NCBI GenBank assembly: GCA_021613335.1
Contig: JAJTWR010000260.1
Span: 2,990,001-3,054,000, forward strand
Direction: 5' to 3'
DNA from: Whitmania pigra
Taxonomy: Eukaryota; Annelida; Clitellata; Hirudinida; Haemopidae
DNA: 64,000 nt
The translations under genes were made by a program, and so were the position numbers. Shown here one piece after another: positions 25,091 through 39,746 of this stretch. Position 1 is the stretch's first letter. Each line of letters begins with the position of its first letter. The notes beneath the pieces were generated by a model. The model was not told where the DNA came from. It worked only from the letters and a program-made list of their open reading frames with translations, and searched no databases.

Positions 25091-25812
25091 AGCAAACAAT
25101 TATGAAATGTAATTAAGTCAAAACCTTAATTGTCTTCCTAAATGTCATCTTGTATTATCTTGTAATGGATCTTGTTGTAATGGAATAGATAATTATGCTC
25201 ATATTTTAAGTATTTATTGTACCAACAACCATGTGCTGGACTTAAATCTTCAATGACGTTTTTGGTTTGCATTTTAAACAAATATATTTCTTGATCACCG
25301 ATGTAATTTGATTTCTTTTTTTTTGTGCCAATGAAAGTCGTAAAAAAAAAGAGTAAAAGTGAAATGAAACGAAATGCTGTCGTGAATGTCGTCGCACTTT
25401 TTGAAATTCACGGGAGAAAAATGATCAGAAGATTGAAGAATTATTGCTAACTGTAGTTTCATAAATAGAAAGAATGAATCGTTAAATATAATCGAGAGTA
25501 ATTTGTACATGGATTAATTGTGGTGTGATATGTTGGAGCTAATGAGATGAAAAGAGTGCCTGCGTGATAGAAGTGACAGGACGTAAACAACTTCTGCTAT
25601 CTTCTTTCTCCCGTGTAAACAATTTAGGAGTGGGGATCCGTGATGAAGAAGTCCATTGAACGATAAGCTTATCAGTGAGAACGATTATTACAGGGAGTTT
25701 CAAGTTAAAATCATGGCGACGATTGCAGTGAAAAAGCTTAACGTGATGACGATGATGATATTGGTGATGATGATATTGGTTAAAGTGATGGTGATTGTGA
25801 TGCTAATAAATT
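25091..25812. other. Intergenic gap between convergent DRC9 and stomatin genes
   Basis: DRC9 ends on the plus strand and stomatin ends on the minus strand, about 720 bp apart. An AATAAA overlaps the DRC9 stop codon. Nothing else is recognisable; small ORFs here lack domains. Confidence 0.6.
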
Positions 25813-28800
25813 TCATAGAGGGCGTTTCCCACCCTTGATGAAGTTGGTGAGTATTTCGATGGGAAGTGGGAAGATGATGGTTGAATTTTTCTCAGCCGAT
25901 ATCGTGTTGAGGGTCTGAAGATACCTCAGTTGGAGTGCTGATGACGATCTGTTGATGACGTCAGAAGCCTCCTTCAAGGCGCGAGCGGCTCTGTGCTCGC
26001 CTTCTGCTGCTATGACCTGCGAGTGGAGAGTGTTGTGTTGGTTAATTCTTTTCTCTTTAATTTAAATCATTCTATTCATTTTTAATTTTAAATTAAATAT
26101 TTCTATTTATCTTTAATCGTTTCGCTTTTTACTTTTTACTTGTTTTTTTTATCATGGCTAATTTTGGTATTTTGTTGTTTTTATTATCGCACACTTTTAT
26201 TTAACTTCCTCTGAGTGTCTGCAAATCTTGCAATCGATTTTTCTACTAATTCCTGATCTCCAGAAATATGTATTTTTTGTGAAAATGAAATATTTTTATA
26301 TGGAAGGTGAACTGGACTAAAAATGCATGGCGTTGAGGCCCACGCTTTTTTTTTAAATCATTTTATTCATTTTAGGGCAGTTTTAGAATTAAACGAAAAC
26401 GTGTTTTAAAAAAGTTTTACAACAGTTCTTATATTCTTTGATTAAATTTATTCGTTATTGGGATTAATTTCGGTTTATTACTGTTTCATTTATTCAAAAT
26501 TTGAATTTAGATTCGGAACTTATAAAGTCTTACTTGTTCAAATGTTTAAATGATCACACAAACACACAGATACAAACACGTTAAAAAATTATAACCATTA
26601 ATTATTTATTAATTAACCTTCGTCGCCTTGGCAACCATACCCGTAAGTATGGCCACCAATCATGTTTTTACGTCGCAAAAAGGATTGTTTGTTTCTCGCA
26701 GGGCATTCATGGCTTTTGAGGAGGAATGAACCATTTGCAAATTTTAGAAGCACTTTTTGTCTATTTTGGTGTGCAACAAGCAAACAAGTTATGTCAACAT
26801 TGATAACAGGAGACACAAAAGTGGTCATTATTCAATTCTCGAGACCCTCTTCCAAGCAGAAGATCGGGCCGAGTGCCCTGCCTACTCCCCCCCCCCCCCT
26901 TCGTTCTGGTATTCCTTATTTCCTCGAACATATAAACAGGCCTAAAGTAAAATAAATTGACAAATCGAATAATTCTGCTATTATTCAAGTAAAATCATCA
27001 AATTAATTAAACGCAAAGAATGTTATGCTCCGACGTTAAATCGAGCACGGGAATCAATATCCACTCCAGGTAGCAGTTCGAGTCACGAGATCAATAAACG
27101 TTGGATTTATTTTTGGAAATTAAAAGGACACCAGAGCGGAAATTCCTGGTGAATTCCTCTACGATTGGTTGATGATATTATCCTCTATGATTGGTTGATG
27201 ATATTATCATCTATGATTGGTTGATGATATCATCCTCTATGATTGGTTGATGATATTATCCTCTATGATTGGTTGATGATATTATCCTCTACGATTGGTT
27301 GATGATATTATCATCTATGATTGGTTGATAACGGTTTATAATAACATAATGTACGGCTGATAATTACATAATTAGAATAATATAAACGGGATGGTATAAA
27401 TGGAAGATCTTGCACTGACAACGCAGACGAATATTGACGAAAGAAGCCAACTACGTGTGTGGTTCGTGCTAGAAATATAAACATGCATCGATGCCAGTCA
27501 CTTTCTGAAGTTTTCATGGCAAGATGTACGATTGTTCGGAGGAAAAGTAACCATGGATGCAAAATATCGAAGAAAATAATGTTTTGTCATTTTTATTGTT
27601 TATTTTGATTTTTGTCGTTTGGTGTTAATTTGGAAGTTATTCGTCAGAATTTCTTTCAAGTTTTGCAATTGCTGAAAAAAATAAATTAACTTAAGTTAAA
27701 AATACTAAATAAAATAATTTGAATTTTTTAAAAATTAATTTCAACATATTATATCATTATCTTATTATTATCCTTTTAATCGTCTTACATATTACAAATA
27801 ATTGCCGTTATCAGCATCTTTGCAGTTGACATGTTGTGACATGATGATGGGAGATATAATCATTAATAATAGCCATTTGTACCTTTAGTGAATCTCATTC
27901 AACCCAAGGTTGTTCAATTATCTTTTAATTATCTCAATTAATCGCAGCCGTTAAATCAATAATGGACTTTTAATTTAACTTTGATTAATTTAAACATTTC
28001 AGATATTTTTTTTTAAAGTTGGTTATTACTTTTTTTCTGAGCACGATCAAATGAAAGTGACGCATAACAAATGCTCAATTTAACTCCGAAATAGAATCAC
28101 CAATCACAAACAAGTAATACAAATAAATAGAACTTTTTAACCAATCATAATCAAGTAATTTAAAATTGATAATTTGTAAACACACCTTGGCTTTGGCTTC
28201 CCTCGTAGCTTCTGCTTCTGCAGCCATTGCACGCTGGAGTTGAATAGGGAGTCGAACGTCTTTGCTGGATTCAATCGATTAAAAAGCTAATTAACATAAT
28301 TAATGATGACGATATGCAACTATCACAATCAGTGAATGCGATAGGTTATTAAAATTACTTTTATACTAGTTAATAACAAACGACACAACCTAATTGTAAT
28401 TATTGATCTTCGGTTTTTAAATTAATTTTTAATCTTTTCAGCCTTCTTGTCGAGTTACTTGTGACCAATTGTTACCATGGAAACATGGATTAATTGAATG
28501 AATTAAACGAGGTACTGCATTCTTACTGCTATCATCGTCGTCTAATTAAAGACGGTGGCGATGGTAATTTGATTCTGTTAAACTTAAATTTTAATAATTC
28601 ACATTAAAAAATTTAAAGAAGTAATTTAATGTAATTAACTAATTTAATTATACTTTATATTTATTATGATAATATTTTAGTTAATTAATTAATGTAATTA
28701 TTGTTTATATTGTTTTGAGAAATAATGTTATTAATTACTATTTATTTTACTTGCAAGAATTTAAGAAACAGTGCGATTTGTCGTGAAAAGATTAAAAAAG

Positions 28801-29240
28801 CCACGAACATTTCTACTCGTTCAACCATGATTCCCCAGTGTTCCGTGGCATCGTCCAGAGTTTCCTGCAGTTACAACTGCTTTTTAACAACTACATTCGT
28901 TTCTTAATTCATTATTTATTATTAATAATGAGCTAACAAGTTAACTCATTAACATCAATCAACTGACATACTTGCATATGCTAATTTATTAATATCAATC
29001 AACTAGCGTACTTGCATAGCACTTGATATGGATTCTCTTTCGGACAAAATTTCTGACAAATTCCGTGTACCGAGGACATTTCTGAGAGTGGTTTGAGCAA
29101 GTAGTCTGGTCGAGTGGTGCGCGTTCTCCACGTTTGCCACTGACACGGTGGCATTGCTGACCCGGTAGTACACTACGGCATCCACGGACACCGTGACGCT
29201 GTCCTTGGTCAGCACCTGGACAGAATCAGCATTGTCTTTG

Positions 29241-29287
<47 letters not shown>

Positions 29288-31609
29288 GTATTCGGCCGAT
29301 TTTTTTTAGTGCCTTATGTATCCGGATAGGATGTGAAGGCACTTCTTGATCGATCCACAATTTATACATCGCCCATACCCGAGAGCGATCCCTGGCGGTG
29401 CTGGGTTTCGAACACGACACGTAACGACTGTTATTACCGACGCATGAAGGAACGCTGACCATTCGGCAAACCTTCACGTTATTGGTTGTGACGATGATGG
29501 TGATGATGACGATGATGATGTTGTTATTGTTTTGTTTTGTTGAGGTTGATGAAAAATTTAATTGAGATAATTTACGAAAATGTTAAAAATAAACATATGC
29601 TTTGCTAACTTTGTTTGTTTGAAATTTTTGCCCTATTTGACTTTTCACAAGCCATCCATCTTGCGATAAGTAAAATTAGTTCTACGCAGGCGTTGCATGA
29701 TGACAGAGGGAATTAAATTGATTGAATGAATTCATTCGGCTGTTTGATTGTATGATTGAATTAATTAAATTGTATGATTGAATTAATGAAAATGTTTGAT
29801 TGAATCAATGAAAATGTTTGATTGAATCAATGAAAATGTTTGATTGAATCAATTGAATTGTTTGATTGAATTAATTAAATTGTATTATTGGATTAATTAA
29901 ATTGTTTGATGGATTAATTGAATTGTTTGATTGGATTAATTGAATTGTTTTATTGAATTAATTAAACTGTTGATTGAATTAACTAAATTGTTTGCTCACT
30001 TCCTGTGGGGGAACATCGAATGAAACAGTTCTCAGATCAACTTTCGTGTAACTCTCGATGCATGGCAGGACGAAAAATATTCCTGAACAACATTGTTTTT
30101 AAATTTATTTTAAATTTAGTTTAAAAGTATTTTAAATGTGTTTTAAAATTATTTATTTAAAATTATTTTAAATTGGTAAACATGAATAAATAAGAGATAC
30201 CGAATTAATCATTGTTTCAATTCACTTCAACGCTTAAAAAAGTTATTGAAATTTATTGAATTTATTGAATTTATTTGTTGCCAGGTAACACGAACATAAT
30301 CAAGGTAGAAGAGGAATCGTAAGATTCTGAATAAAGTTGCTTGCAGGTGAATACAATCGATTGAAACAAGTTCATTGTTCACATTGCAATCATTATCATT
30401 CCTTCGATTGCCGCTGCCATTAAAAACCACTGCAATATCTGTAATTGAAATTGCCGCGTAATACTTACCTACCTAGATGCTGAAAGCTCAGGTAAAATAA
30501 TTTGTTGTTGCTCGTTAAGTATAAAAGGTGATTGAATGTTGCGGATGATTGAATGTTGCAGCTGATTGAACGTTGCAGCTGATTGAATGTAGCAGGTGAT
30601 TGGAGCTTACCTGGTCCTTTGGATCCGCCCGAAAGGAGTCTGCCAAGTCGAAAAATGACTGCTCTTTCGTATTCTTGCACCACCTTTAACAATTATGTTA
30701 CTGTTTATTAATTTAATTAATCTATATTGTTTTATTCTATGGTATTCGAATGGTAATGAATAAAAATTGATAATTGTAATCGTAAATGAGGAAGATCGAC
30801 ATCAGCAATAATAAAGCTTCAGACAAATTAATATGCTAATTAGGAGGCTGGATTTAGAATTAATTTTAATGAATATTTTAAGGAGGGGCTTTGGAGTTTG
30901 GTTGAATTCCTGGTTTGAAATTAAGGTTACTTTCATCCAAGCAGGAAATGCTGGTTTCATTTGGAAAGGTCAAAGTTCAAAATAGGTGAATTTGATTCTT
31001 TACGTCCAATAGGATTTTCTACGGGTCACTTTTGGTTGATGAACCGGGCCGGCACTTAATTCTTTAGGTATTTTAAATTAATAATTAAGTAATTAATTAA
31101 TATTATTTATTATTTATTTTTAAATTATTGATTAAGTAATTAATTAATATTATTAAAACCATTATATTAAATAGTTAAAATGTTTTCCACGAGGCACTTT
31201 TTCTTGCAATCAATGACATGCATTATTATCTCACCCATCACTTTTAAAATATTTTGTCCAAATCATCTCAGTCATGCAACGGACTATAATCAAATAAATA
31301 AATAAATAAAATAAATTTTAAAATATTTAAAATATCTAACATTTCTATTCCATTAGTTCACGCAATCGCTGGCATCATCATCACCAGCATCATCACAGTC
31401 ACAATTGTAAGTTATTAATACTTTATAAAATTAATAAAAAAAAAAGAAATTGGATTATAATTAAAAATTGATTAATTGTGAAATATTTGTTGATCTCATT
31501 CAACTTTTATGCAGCATTTTCGTGCAACATTCGCATCATTCATTGTAGAGTTTCTAATCAATTACTTGTTATGAGAAGATCATCATTATCATCACTATTA
31601 TTAAATCAC

Positions 31610-31668
<59 letters not shown>

Positions 31669-31669
31669 G

Positions 31670-31706
<37 letters not shown>

Positions 31707-31747
31707 TCATCATCATCATCATCATCAGCATCATCATCATCATCATC

Positions 31748-31832
<85 letters not shown>

Positions 31833-31843
31833 TGTAGTCTTCG

Positions 31844-31929
<86 letters not shown>

Positions 31930-34900
31930 GTCGTCGTCGTCGTCATCAGCTTAGTCCAGGTTATCGTGGTGGATTAGAACAGAATGGAATCTGCCAAGTA
32001 CTCGTATGGGAGGAATGCATGAACATCGATTCAAGAAACTTAAAGAATGATTTAATAATAATGATTATTATCATTCCAATTATTATCATCGAGAATAACA
32101 AGGAATTTAACACTAATTGGACGTTAATAAATGAAATAAGTGATAACAATTGTAATAAAATGAATGTTTGAATAAATTAATACGCTCAACACCATAATTT
32201 AACAATAAAAACAACATTGTCATTTATTTAATAAATTTTAATTACGAATAACAAACAATAGAGAATAGATAAATTATTTTTCCTGAAACATTATAAAAAA
32301 ACATCTGCATAAATGATTAAAATAAGTGCTGCATAAATGTCACGTTTTACCTTGAGGCACACGCACATTGAGACAGGAAACGTGAGGCAGACGAGAAACC
32401 ATGACATCACCGTCAACAACCAACCACAACATCCAAGCCCTGGCTTCTGAATGTCTTCTGAGTAATTTAATAATTTTATTTTAATAATATATGTTACCCA
32501 ATATGTATTTTTTATTTAAGAAACAATTAATTAATATTTTAACGAATTCATTTGAATTACTTCAACAATCACTTTGGTCATTTTTATGATTCCAATCTTG
32601 TTATGATTTTGAAAAAAAAATAATAATAAACAAACAAAATTTTTTATTGGTTATTAGCTTTCAGTAACAAAAAATCATAAAAACCTCAAAAACAAATCCT
32701 CTAAAATTCCTCAAAAAACCCTAGGACTCTATGTAGATCGATATATATTAAGGTTCGCAAAGATGCATTTATTTCAAAAGTGACACAGTCAATCAATCAA
32801 TCTTTAATTAGTTAATTCAATCAATCAATCAATCACTGGTTACAACTTTGTGAGCCGATAAAAGATATCAAATCACAGCAGCCAATGTCAAAAAATGTAA
32901 ACAATGCCGATAAAAGTGCCTAATCACTCAGAGAAAAAGTTATTTGTTTATGAATTAAATAGCATATCGTGTATCACTGATAAACGCATCCTGCATCAAT
33001 GGTGAGCATATCCTGTATCAATGGTAAGCATTGTTTGCCTTGGAGCTCGGACAGTGATCTTCAAACGTTTCGGCCCTTTGAATCTCCTTACGTTTTCAGA
33101 GGGGGAGCGGGCCGCATCCGGTGATCAGCCGGATGTCCCTGTCGGTTTTTGTCTTTCTGGGCCAACATTTACCGCCGGCTAGAGAGACACTCGTTGGCCT
33201 TGTTATGCCGGTAACTGCTGCCTGGACTGGAGCGACTGCGAAAGCTCTCAATGGCTTCTTCATGTCGCATGCTACCTGTTTTCCACCTGCAAGCTTCGAC
33301 TATGCGAGGCTTTCATTGGCCTTGTTATGTCGATCGCCTCCACCCCAGTTTGCCCACAGCAGTCATGAAAGCTCTCAGTAGCTTCTTCACACTTTATACT
33401 TAATATACGCAAACTGGGTTTTATAATTTCTTAGAGAGGCATAATTTTGTAGAGGCAGTCGGAGATTTTCTGGACTCGACCGCGGGCCTTTTCGCGACCG
33501 CAGTTCATATTGCTTTGCGAGTCCGCGGTCGGCCCATTTCTCCCGAAAATACCTCGTCTCTCGGCCAATGATTTGGCTCCGTCGTTCGGTGGATCATTCA
33601 TACAGGAGACCAACTTTCCTGCAGTGGCCTCTTAAGATTTATTCTGGCTCCTCATCCTCGTCATAGCTTTTGTTCTCTCTCGACTTGAAAGTCCAATCTT
33701 AGGAAAGCCTAAGTCGACCTGCCGATGCCCCCCTTGCGCCAACCTCGATGGGGAAGAGGTCTGTCCGGTATCCTTTTGCTTCCAGGTCCATCGACAGATC
33801 AGCACACTTATCCGCTTTGAGCGCGTTGCTTTAGGTATCCTGTCCTCCCATGGTATCGTCAGCTCCACCAGAATGAAGGCACCCGTCGACGGCAATATGA
33901 GCACCAGATCCATCCTCTTGCCACTTTCTATCAACAGCTGGGGTTAGTGCCTCATCCCTTCTAGCTCGGCTGCGACGATTCAGTCGTTTGCTTCTGCAAG
34001 AATGTCTCGCCTGGGAATTTGACATCTCTTTTTGCAGAGATGTGCAAAGCCCTCGCGCAAGAAATAAATCTTTAGCTGCTTTGCAATCGTACGCGAGTTT
34101 GCTTTGGAGATTGCTGCTTTTGCGGCCTCGCACACTTCTCGATGGTTATGTCGCCATGTGTACCGAGCGTTGGCAAGGGCATACGTGCAATTGCTGAGCA
34201 CGTGATGAATTGTCTCGGACTCCACATAGATCCGGCATTCGGCGTCTTCCACCAAACCCCACTTTTGTAGATTGTCTCTGGATGGAAACTGGTCGTACTT
34301 ATCACTGACCTTATCGCGTTGCAAGTCGGATCGGGGACATCTTCCACATGTAGCACCAGGTAAGGATCGTTGCATCGCGTCTTCCCCCGCTGCCATTTTG
34401 GCAAGTGGTTCCATCCGACTGCATGACGGTCCGTCTGGGTAGGACCTCTCACTTCCTCGAACATCAGCTCGGCAACTGATTCGTCGACCTCCTTCTGCGC
34501 TGGAAATTTTCTTCCAGATCTGAGCAGTGGCCTTTTCTTCGAGGATCCTGCTATCCGCGGAGTTGTTGAGCATCCACTGCATTCTTATTTTGGAGAGTTT
34601 GTACTCTTCCACGATGGACCTTAGTGGTAGTCGCAGGCTTGGGCTCCTACTAAAGAGGGCAACCGATGGCATCGCTGGAGGTAGGCCTAGCCATTTTCTG
34701 GTGTATCGGTTAACTTTCTTCTCCAGATTCTCGAACACTGACAAACCGATCTCGAAGATGGTTAACGGCCCGACAGGGATTACAATAAGTTTTTATAATA
34801 ATTATTACAACTATTTCGCAATGATTATAAAATAATTCAGTGTTTGGAGTTTTTATTATCATGAAATATGATTTCACAATGATTATGAGATAGTTCAGTT

Positions 34901-37098
34901 TTAGGGATTATAATATCTTTTTATGCTAATTATTACAACCATTTCACAATTATAATAATAATGATAGTTTATAATAAATATAAAATATATGATAAATATC
35001 ACAACTCCAAACACTGAATTATTTTACATATCATGCATCAATGGAAAACATATCATGCATCAATGGTAAGCGTATCATGCATCAATGGTAAGCATATCAT
35101 GTATCATTGGTAAGCACATCATGCCACGTGCAATGACGTCAGAGTTGCACCCAACTTTCCTCTTTCCTTACAAGAAGGAAGATGAAGGACCTCCTTAAAG
35201 GAGGACGATTGATAACTCAGTCATCCGACTGTGCACGATGAATTATACGATCGATTAATTCACGCGCTCATTGAATTATACAATCGATTAATTCGTGCAT
35301 TCAATGAATTACGCAATCGATTAATTCATGCATTCAATGAATTATGCATTAATCAAGGTTTATCGGTAAAATCGGTATTTTTCCTGGCATTTGTTCTTCA
35401 TGATTTGTTTTTCCTGTCAACAAGTCGCAACTCGGGGGAATTTCCAAAAACTAATCTTCGCCATCTTCGTTGTTATTGTTAACATTGTTATCAAAATTCA
35501 AAATCATAATTATGATGTAACATCATTTATATTTTTATTAAATTAATTATTATTACTTTCACAACCCAGAAGCGGCCATGGCTAACAATTTCAAATTTTT
35601 TGAAATAATTTTTAGTGAATTGGGGAATGGAATTCACAGTAGGAATTCACAGATATACAGAAGTACAGACATATCGATATAACATCACAAACTCAATTAA
35701 TTCAAATTGGAATAACTGGAAATTGAAACGTATAATATTATTAATATTAAAACAGAAAATATTATAATATATTTATATATTAAAACAGAAGATATTATAA
35801 TATTAATATTAAAAGTGAAAATTTATTATTATGTTAATAATACAGAAAATAAATAAATTAATGCATAAACATTTCTGAGAAGCACATCAATACACCTTGA
35901 TTGCAGCTTTGAAGGCTTCACGATAGATTGATCACAAGGACACACCTGAGTGGTATTTCCATCGACAAATATGCTTTTATTTCGTTATTAATTAATTTAT
36001 TTATTACTTTGTTTGCTTACTAATTAATTGATAAAAAAATAATCGTTGCATTGTTGTAACTGTTTGTAATTTTGCTTGTACATATTTCCTGCACACTGAG
36101 TAATAGTTAAGCAGAAATCAAGAAATGGAAACTAAACTTTTGAACATCATCGCCTTTCTGACTTGTTCGATAAAATCCATTTTCTAAATGAAATTGTCGG
36201 TAAAACTAATAATTATTTTTATTTTGAATTTCTCGAAAAATTGAATGAAAGAAAAGTTTAAAACATCGATCGCAGTTTTACCAATTTCTGTAATCAAGTG
36301 AAATTAATTGATTCAAGTGAATTAATAGAATTGAATCGATGAAATTAAATTAATGAAAATGAATTAATAGAAATAAATCTGAAAGTCTTGAGGCTTTGTT
36401 TCGAAGTGCGTGCCATACATAATATTAACATAATATTTACATGATATTTAATGGTGTAATTGACACATTTTCCAAATTTCAATGTTGAAATTTTCTTTTT
36501 ATAAAATTACCGCTATGCACTTGAATGACATGAAATATTATGCAAAATATTATCAAATTGCGTGCAAACACTTCTATGCTTTAGAGAGATTTAGTGTAAG
36601 CTTTATGTCTCTTTTATACATAATAATAATAATAAAAATGCTTTTAAACGTTAAACATTAGTCTGATTAAATGAGTGCTGTCATTAGTAATAGTTGTGTT
36701 GTTAGTTTAATTACCTGCTTTATTGCTTAGAGTCAAAATAGTTCGACGGAGCAAAGGCACAAATTGAATAAATAAATTACAACATAAAATGTCAAATCAC
36801 GCGTTTAATTTAATATAATTGTTGTCTAATAAATGCCACTCATAAATGCTCCCTATGACAATTTTTATTCGATTGTTCCAATGCATATCAATAAATAATC
36901 ACCATTAAATATCTTAAAATAATTAACGGTAATTAATATTAATGAGATAGTGAATAATTAATGAGAAGGCGTGATGGTACTACCCTGGTAATGGTAGGAG
37001 GCCTTCCTCTTGGCTGCTGCCACGAACACAGCTGGCGTCTGAACATCAATCTCACTGGAACTCCTCGAACTGTTATCGTTCACTCTCACTTTCATCAT
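25813..37098 (-). CDS. STOM: Stomatin (band-7/SPFH-domain membrane protein)
   Basis: Predicted 300-residue stomatin, an inner-leaflet membrane scaffold that oligomerises, binds cholesterol and tunes ion channels (MEC-2 family). Exons, 5' to 3': 36984-37098, 32351-32439, 30611-30683, 30000-30082, 29012-29215, 28809-28864, 28186-28264, 25813-26016; the total is a multiple of three. Residues ~43-67 form the monotopic hairpin with the conserved proline (LTFPVSMCV). The SPFH domain follows (YERAVIFRLGRLLSGGSKGP, DSVTVSVDAVVYYRV, TRLLAQTTLRNVLGTRNLSE), then RAMAAEAEATREAKAKVIAA and the C-terminal LQLRYLQTLNTISAEKNST. The N-terminal 38 residues are serine-rich and not conserved; the start is the first of two adjacent ATGs. 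Introns total over 10 kb and hold a SINE, a LINE fragment and many repeats. Paralog level (stomatin versus STOML3/MEC-2) is not settled. Confidence 0.93.
27157..27330. repeat. 26-bp tandem repeat, seven copies, each with an inverted CCAAT box
   Basis: Seven nearly identical units with the core gattggttgatgatat, the last one truncated, within stomatin intron 7. Every unit contains ATTGG (CCAAT on the other strand). Confidence 0.95.
27395..27400 (+). promoter_or_regulatory. TATA-box-like element downstream of the CCAAT repeats
   Basis: TATAAA (context gggatggtataaatgg) lies about 65 bp after the last CCAAT-containing repeat on the plus strand. Only a 31-codon ORF (from 27484) follows, so a real promoter here is speculative. 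Confidence 0.3.
28471..28484. promoter_or_regulatory. Palindromic X-box match inside a stomatin intron
   Basis: GTTACCATGGAAAC matches GTHNYYATRRNAAC at every position and is nearly a perfect palindrome. It lies in the intron between exons 28186-28264 and 28809-28864, far from the stomatin start. It could be an intronic enhancer, an internal promoter or chance. Confidence 0.45.
29233..29478 (-). mobile_element. tRNA-derived SINE, copy 2, with (CAA)n tail
   Basis: Read on the minus strand it has an A-box-like TGGTCAGCGTT, a B box GTTCGAAACCC, then CACCGCCAG, the hairpin GTGCCTTCACATC ... CATAAGGCACT, AAAATCGGC and a long (CAA)n tail (the ttg run at 29233-29285). It aligns with the copy at 5581-5775 over essentially its whole length. 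It sits just 5' of stomatin exon 29012-29215. Confidence 0.8.
29735..29990. repeat. ~21-bp degenerate tandem repeat
   Basis: About a dozen imperfect units around tgtttgattgaattaatt, ending next to stomatin exon 30000-30082. Confidence 0.9.
30530..30605. repeat. 17-bp tandem repeat, ~5 copies
   Basis: Units of gattgaatgttgcagct with single-base variants, immediately 3' (in gene direction) of stomatin exon 30611-30683. Confidence 0.9.
31607..31949. repeat. Long (CAT)n microsatellite with (CGT)n blocks
   Basis: About 340 bp of almost pure atc/cat trinucleotides, interrupted by tcgtcgtcg runs near 31803-31830 and 31928-31943, in stomatin intron 2. The poly-His, poly-Ser and poly-Met ORFs across it are artefacts. 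Confidence 0.97.
33030..34790 (-). mobile_element. 3' fragment of an R2-like LINE with restriction-like endonuclease domain
   Basis: The 254-codon minus ORF at 33980-34744 opens with VNRYTRKWLGLPPAM, the post-RT segment of a widespread invertebrate LINE group. It later carries a degenerate zinc-finger pattern (CRIY ... HHVLSNC, with Tyr where the second Cys is expected). In a shifted frame, 33632-33934 reads MDLVLILPSTGAFILVELTI, the D ... E core of the restriction-like endonuclease, with Met replacing the usual Pro of the PD motif. Downstream sequence to about 33030 looks like C-terminus plus 3' UTR. The RT and 5' end are missing and frames are broken, so it is dead. The fragment is clearly GC-richer than its surroundings. 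It lies in stomatin intron 1. Confidence 0.8.
34828..35026. repeat. 24-bp perfect inverted repeat enclosing AT-rich DNA
   Basis: The arm at 34828-34851 (including ttcagtgtttggagtt) is exactly complementary to 35003-35026 across a ~150-bp AT-rich loop that itself contains related half-copies (agttcagttttaggg). It begins about 40 bp from the 5' break of the LINE fragment. Confidence 0.85.
35024..35120. repeat. ~22-bp tandem repeat (second half of a split array)
   Basis: Four to five units around catatcatgcatcaatgg, with tails ggtaagc. Two or three related units (catcctgcatcaatggtgag) occur at about 32979-33028, on the far side of the LINE fragment, as if one array had been split. Confidence 0.85.
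35228..35345. repeat. ~36-bp tandem repeat, three copies
   Basis: Units containing cgatcgattaattca and cattgaattatac variants, in stomatin intron 1. Confidence 0.85.

Positions 37099-39746
<2,648 letters not shown>

Noticed and set aside
26613..26988. ORFs across a poly-C tract in stomatin intron 7
   Set aside because: They overlap on both strands, include a homopolymer run and have no domain.
27157..27330. CRISPR-like regular repeat array
   Set aside because: Units are contiguous without spacers and the DNA is clearly eukaryotic; it is a minisatellite.
27000..27560. Solo LTR containing the CCAAT repeats and TATA box
   Set aside because: I found no TG...CA ends, no target duplication and no second copy; kept only as a promoter-like observation.
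31478..31946. Poly-His/poly-Ser/poly-Met ORFs
   Set aside because: They read through the (CAT)n microsatellite in a stomatin intron.
33980..34744. 254-codon minus ORF as a host gene
   Set aside because: Its sequence is the post-RT part of a LINE, followed in other frames by endonuclease remnants, so it is a transposon fragment.
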